Assembly (NCBI GenBank): GCA_045543675.1
Contig: JAZPXM010000124.1
Location: 1-7,187, forward strand
DNA from: URNF01 sp045543675
GTDB lineage: Bacteria > Bacillota > Clostridia > Oscillospirales > Acutalibacteraceae
DNA: 7,187 nt
Reading direction: 5' to 3'
Under the pieces are notes generated by a model. The model had not been told where the DNA came from. It made no database searches and was given only the letters and a program-made list of their open reading frames with translations. The stretch's first letter is position 1, and the number at the start of each line of letters is the position of its first letter. Position numbers and translations under genes: made by a program. Shown here one piece after another: positions 5,559 to 7,187 of this stretch.

Positions 5559-6380
5559 TCAATTCTTCTCACCCAAAAACACTTTACTGCAATGCTTACA
5601 GCGGTAGCAGGTATTCGGCAAATGACGACGAATACGGTAGCGTTTGACAATAGTCTTGGAAAAGATGTTTCCCAAAACACCGCCAAGTACAGCACCTACC
5701 GCAGTCAGTAAGAATACCAAACCGAAATTTTCATACGGGATAACCACCGACGAAACGAGCAAAAACACAAACAAACCGACAAGCGCCATAAGCGGTATCA
5801 GCAACATGGTACTCCATTCGGCAATGCCGCTGCGTTTTACGCGTCCTTTTAAGAGCGTCACTTCTTCTCCGCCGCAAGCCGGGCACACCGCACCGCCTAA
5901 ATATACCGGCGAAGATTTCGCGGGGGTCGCCTGCGGCTGTTCAACCGTTTCTACTGCCGGTGCGGTTTCTGCTGTTGCAGCAGGCGCATCCAGAATACCG
6001 CGAATACGGCTGATAAGCGTTTCCATTGCTTCCGCTTTTTTCTGGTAAGCCGCATACCGCTGTGCACCTGTCAGCAGGAAGTTGAATTCGTCGTTGAGAA
6101 TACATTCTTCCAGCATAAACGGCAAAATCACCTTGCCGCAATTCACGGCAGAGTCTAATTCTTTGAGCACCCAGTGAGAACTTTGGGCATTTTTAGACAA
6201 TATCAAAACAAACACTTTACAATTGCGAATGGCAATCGGAATTTCCTTGGTGTAGTTAGAGCCACCGGGGATATCCCGCGGCGCCATCCAACAGGATAAC
6301 CCGTTTTTTTCCAAAACGTTGCGCACCGTTTCCGCATTAACCGTATCCACCGTGCTGTAACTGATAAATACTTCTTTCAT
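5559..6380 (-). CDS. TIR-domain protein with a C-terminal zinc ribbon split by a two-helix membrane hairpin
   Basis: The product is 273 aa. Residues 1 to ~128 form a bacterial TIR domain: strand A VFISYSTVD at 4-12, CWMAPRDIPGG (box 2 region) at 30-40, and W-V-L-K-E-L-D at 70-76, where Glu74 fits the catalytic Glu of NAD-cleaving TIR domains. A Pro/Ala/Thr-rich linker covers ~132-160. CPACG (Cys166, Cys169) then begins a zinc-ribbon knuckle, two membrane helices lie at ~191-214 and ~219-240, and CYRCKHC (Cys258, 261, 264) supplies the second knuckle. The TIR domain is probably cytoplasmic and tethered to the membrane. TIR proteins act in NAD+ cleavage or signalling, including anti-phage defence, but no known partner sits here and the role is open. 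The start is ATG 6380, with GGAGG 5 nt upstream; an in-frame ATG at 6425 precedes the ribosome site and overlaps the promoter, so it is rejected. Confidence 0.88.
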   Translation of the reverse strand: MKEVFISYSTVDTVNAETVRNVLEKNGLSCWMAPRDIPGGSNYTKEIPIAIRNCKVFVLILSKNAQSSHWVLKELDSAVNCGKVILPFMLEECILNDEFNFLLTGAQRYAAYQKKAEAMETLISRIRGILDAPAATAETAPAVETVEQPQATPAKSSPVYLGGAVCPACGGEEVTLLKGRVKRSGIAEWSTMLLIPLMALVGLFVFLLVSSVVIPYENFGLVFLLTAVGAVLGGVLGNIFSKTIVKRYRIRRHLPNTCYRCKHCSKVFLGEKN

Positions 6381-6415
6381 TTCGGCCTCCGTAGCAAATG
6401 GAAATTTCGAGAGTA

Positions 6416-6444
6416 AGTATACCACAACGCAAAATTTCTGTCAA
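6416..6444 (-). promoter_or_regulatory. Sigma-A-type promoter for the TIR gene
   Basis: On the minus strand TTGACA (6439-6444) and TATACT (6416-6421) are separated by exactly 17 nt, a near-perfect vegetative promoter. Transcription would begin near 6409, about 29 nt before the ATG. An 8-bp palindrome GAAATTTC (6401-6408) sits at the predicted start of the transcript. No obvious repression device is visible, so the gene is probably transcribed in ordinary growth. Confidence 0.8.
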
Positions 6445-6490
6445 TTTTTTGTGATACAAATACGTACTTTCTGTTTTGGATAGCCAAATC

Positions 6491-6519
6491 TTGCACTTTG
6501 ACGTGTCTTGTGGTACAAT
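6491..6519 (+). promoter_or_regulatory. Weaker candidate promoter for the hypothetical gene at 6557
   Basis: TTGCAC (6491-6496; three of six matches) and TACAAT (6514-6519; five of six) are spaced by 17 nt and point rightward. Transcription would start near 6526, which excludes ATG 6518 as the start and favours a downstream one. It is divergent from the TIR promoter, with 46 bp between the -35 boxes. Confidence 0.5.
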
Positions 6520-6556
6520 GCGGTTAATGCCTATGCAGAATACACACAGGAAAGAA

Positions 6557-6958
6557 GTGCTTGAAATTTTGTGTAAACAGACAATAGATACGCTTCCTTG
6601 TGAAGACATCTTTCAACTCGAGAAAATCCTTGTAAAAGACAATAAACACGTTGTTGGCGTGCAGATTGCCCACGGCTATATGGGTATGGGCGGCAGCAAC
6701 CGTTCGGATTTTGAAGCAGAAAGCACGAAAGCATATACTATCGCACAACTCAGCGAAAAAGAGCCCATCTTGGTAACGGGCGCCGAAATCTGCGCCGTGG
6801 TAAATGACGTGCTTTATTTCCGACGCAAAGAAAAGAGCGGCAAAAAGCAGGTATATACCCTGGATTATACAGAAAAAGAACACACGATAACAGGCGACAG
6901 TATTGCTTATGACACGGTTGCAGTCACAAACGTGGTTTTACTGCTTGCGCAAGACTGA
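6557..6958 (+). CDS. Hypothetical soluble protein divergent from the TIR gene
   Basis: I do not recognise this 133-aa product. It has no signal peptide or membrane helix. The N-terminal part is helical and contains two Cys; a glycine-rich stretch GYMGMGGSNRS lies at 40-50. The second half alternates hydrophobic and polar residues like beta strands, for example AVVNDVLYFRRKE at 80-92 and KKQVYTLDYTEKEHTI at 96-111. GTG 6557 is chosen because AGGA lies 5 nt upstream and the candidate promoter starts transcripts near 6526. In-frame ATGs at 6533, 6527, 6518 and 6476 lack ribosome sites, and the last two precede that transcript start. Its divergent arrangement with the TIR gene raises the possibility of a shared function, which is speculation. 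Coding status rests on the long open frame and plausible signals. Confidence 0.6.
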   Translation: MLEILCKQTIDTLPCEDIFQLEKILVKDNKHVVGVQIAHGYMGMGGSNRSDFEAESTKAYTIAQLSEKEPILVTGAEICAVVNDVLYFRRKEKSGKKQVYTLDYTEKEHTITGDSIAYDTVAVTNVVLLLAQD

Positions 6959-7067
6959 AAATATGAGCAACAACAAAAGACCGCAAACCAAAAGCACAGT
7001 GATGCAAAACCGAAAAATTGCATCAGGCTTCTCAGGCACGCACTCAACCAAAATAAAAAAGACACCA
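6959..7067. other. Intergenic spacer with a small hairpin
   Basis: The sequence is A-rich and poor in G on the plus strand. The only structure seen is an 8-bp inverted repeat, TGATGCAA (7000-7007) with TTGCATCA (7018-7025). An open frame of 41 codons from ATG 6963 ends inside the next repeat; it has no ribosome site and a biased composition, so it is not called as a gene. Confidence 0.4.
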
Positions 7068-7144
7068 TCGTACGGCGGGTGGTCATAGGGATAAAAATAG
7101 AGAAGATACACAAAAGCTGTGTGTCTTCTCTTATCTTTTGCAGA
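7068..7144 (+). repeat. Copy B of the ~78-bp intergenic hairpin repeat
   Basis: The order matches copy A at 5047-5124: TCGTACGGCGGGTGGTC (7068-7084), a 14-nt spacer, a 14-bp hairpin (7099-7131) and TATCTTTTGCAGA (7132-7144). The stem sequence departs from copy A, yet only one of 14 pairs is G-U and none is mismatched, so pairing has been kept while sequence changed. It lies downstream of the hypothetical gene, as copy A lies downstream of the HTH gene. Confidence 0.6.
7099..7139 (+). terminator. Rho-independent terminator-like hairpin after the hypothetical gene
   Basis: AGAGAAGATACACA (7099-7112) pairs with TGTGTGTCTTCTCT (7118-7131) over 14 pairs, including one G-U pair, with a 5-nt AAAGC loop. 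TATCTTTT follows. It is suitably placed to end the transcript of the gene at 6557-6958. Confidence 0.6.
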
Positions 7145-7154
7145 CATCTTTTTC

Positions 7155-7183
7155 TTGCCTCCCCTTGTCAGGGGAGGTGGCAA
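7155..7183. repeat. G+C-rich hairpin repeat at the right edge
   Basis: CCTCCCC (7158-7164) and GGGGAGG (7171-7177) form a 7-bp stem around TTGTCA. An alternative fold pairs TTGCC with GGCAA outside TCCCC and GGGGA, bulging GGT. The string CCTCCCCTTGTCAGGGGAGG resembles dispersed intergenic repeats I recall from Clostridia. The window ends just beyond it. Confidence 0.45.
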
Positions 7184-7187
7184 AACC

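Noticed and set aside
5209..6958. A complete known anti-phage system (such as Thoeris or a CBASS-TIR type)
   Set aside because: No ThsA-like sensor with SLOG or SIR2 domains and no cyclase is present; the TIR neighbours are a PQ-loop membrane protein and an unknown protein, so no named system can be supported.
6963..7088. A 41-codon plus-strand frame (MSNNKRPQTK...)
   Set aside because: No Shine-Dalgarno sequence lies upstream, its composition simply follows the A/C-rich DNA, and the stop lies inside the repeat element.
6938..7183. An 81-codon minus-strand frame with a hydrophobic C-terminus
   Set aside because: It starts in the right-edge hairpin repeat, crosses the ~78-bp element and its terminator and ends inside the opposite-strand gene. 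It has no ribosome site; the hydrophobic run comes from the A-rich complementary strand.

Overview
The window looks like chromosomal DNA from a Bacillota bacterium, probably a gut-type Clostridia lineage. The grounds are the sigma-A-like promoters with 17-nt spacers, strong AGGAGG-type ribosome sites, a DUF2975 plus small HTH gene pair of the kind common in Firmicutes, and intergenic hairpin repeats. Most of it is roughly half G+C, but the first ~340 bases are much more A+T-rich (about 23% G+C over bases 1-120) and may have a different history.

Region by region. Bases 1-144 hold, on the minus strand, an internal fragment of an Elp3/YhcC-like radical SAM protein that lacks its N-terminal half; a perfect 17-bp hairpin (160-206) lies just upstream of it. 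Bases 341-4192 are a housekeeping operon on the minus strand, secA then ychF, with the ychF ribosome site overlapping the secA stop codon. Bases 4199-4340 are a compact divergent promoter region. It carries a near-consensus promoter on each strand and three ATTGTTTT repeats at exact 21-bp intervals across the rightward promoter. That promoter drives a DUF2975 membrane protein and a small XRE/Cro-like regulator (4341-5038), a pair that probably regulates its own expression.

The right-hand part (5039-7187) is more accessory in character. A 273-aa TIR-domain protein (5559-6380, minus) has its own consensus promoter and an unusual C-terminus: a zinc ribbon whose two Cys pairs are separated by a two-helix membrane hairpin. 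It is followed 47 nt downstream by a 100-aa three-helix PQ-loop/SemiSWEET-like membrane protein. A protein of unknown function (6557-6958) is transcribed divergently from the TIR gene. This segment lies between two same-orientation copies of a ~78-bp repeat (5047-5124 and 7068-7144). The two copies share flanking sequence and spacing, but their 14-bp stems differ in sequence while keeping base pairing.

The most noteworthy items are the TIR/zinc-ribbon/membrane architecture, the covarying hairpin repeat family and the 21-bp-phased operator candidate. No rRNA, tRNA, CRISPR array or transposase was seen.
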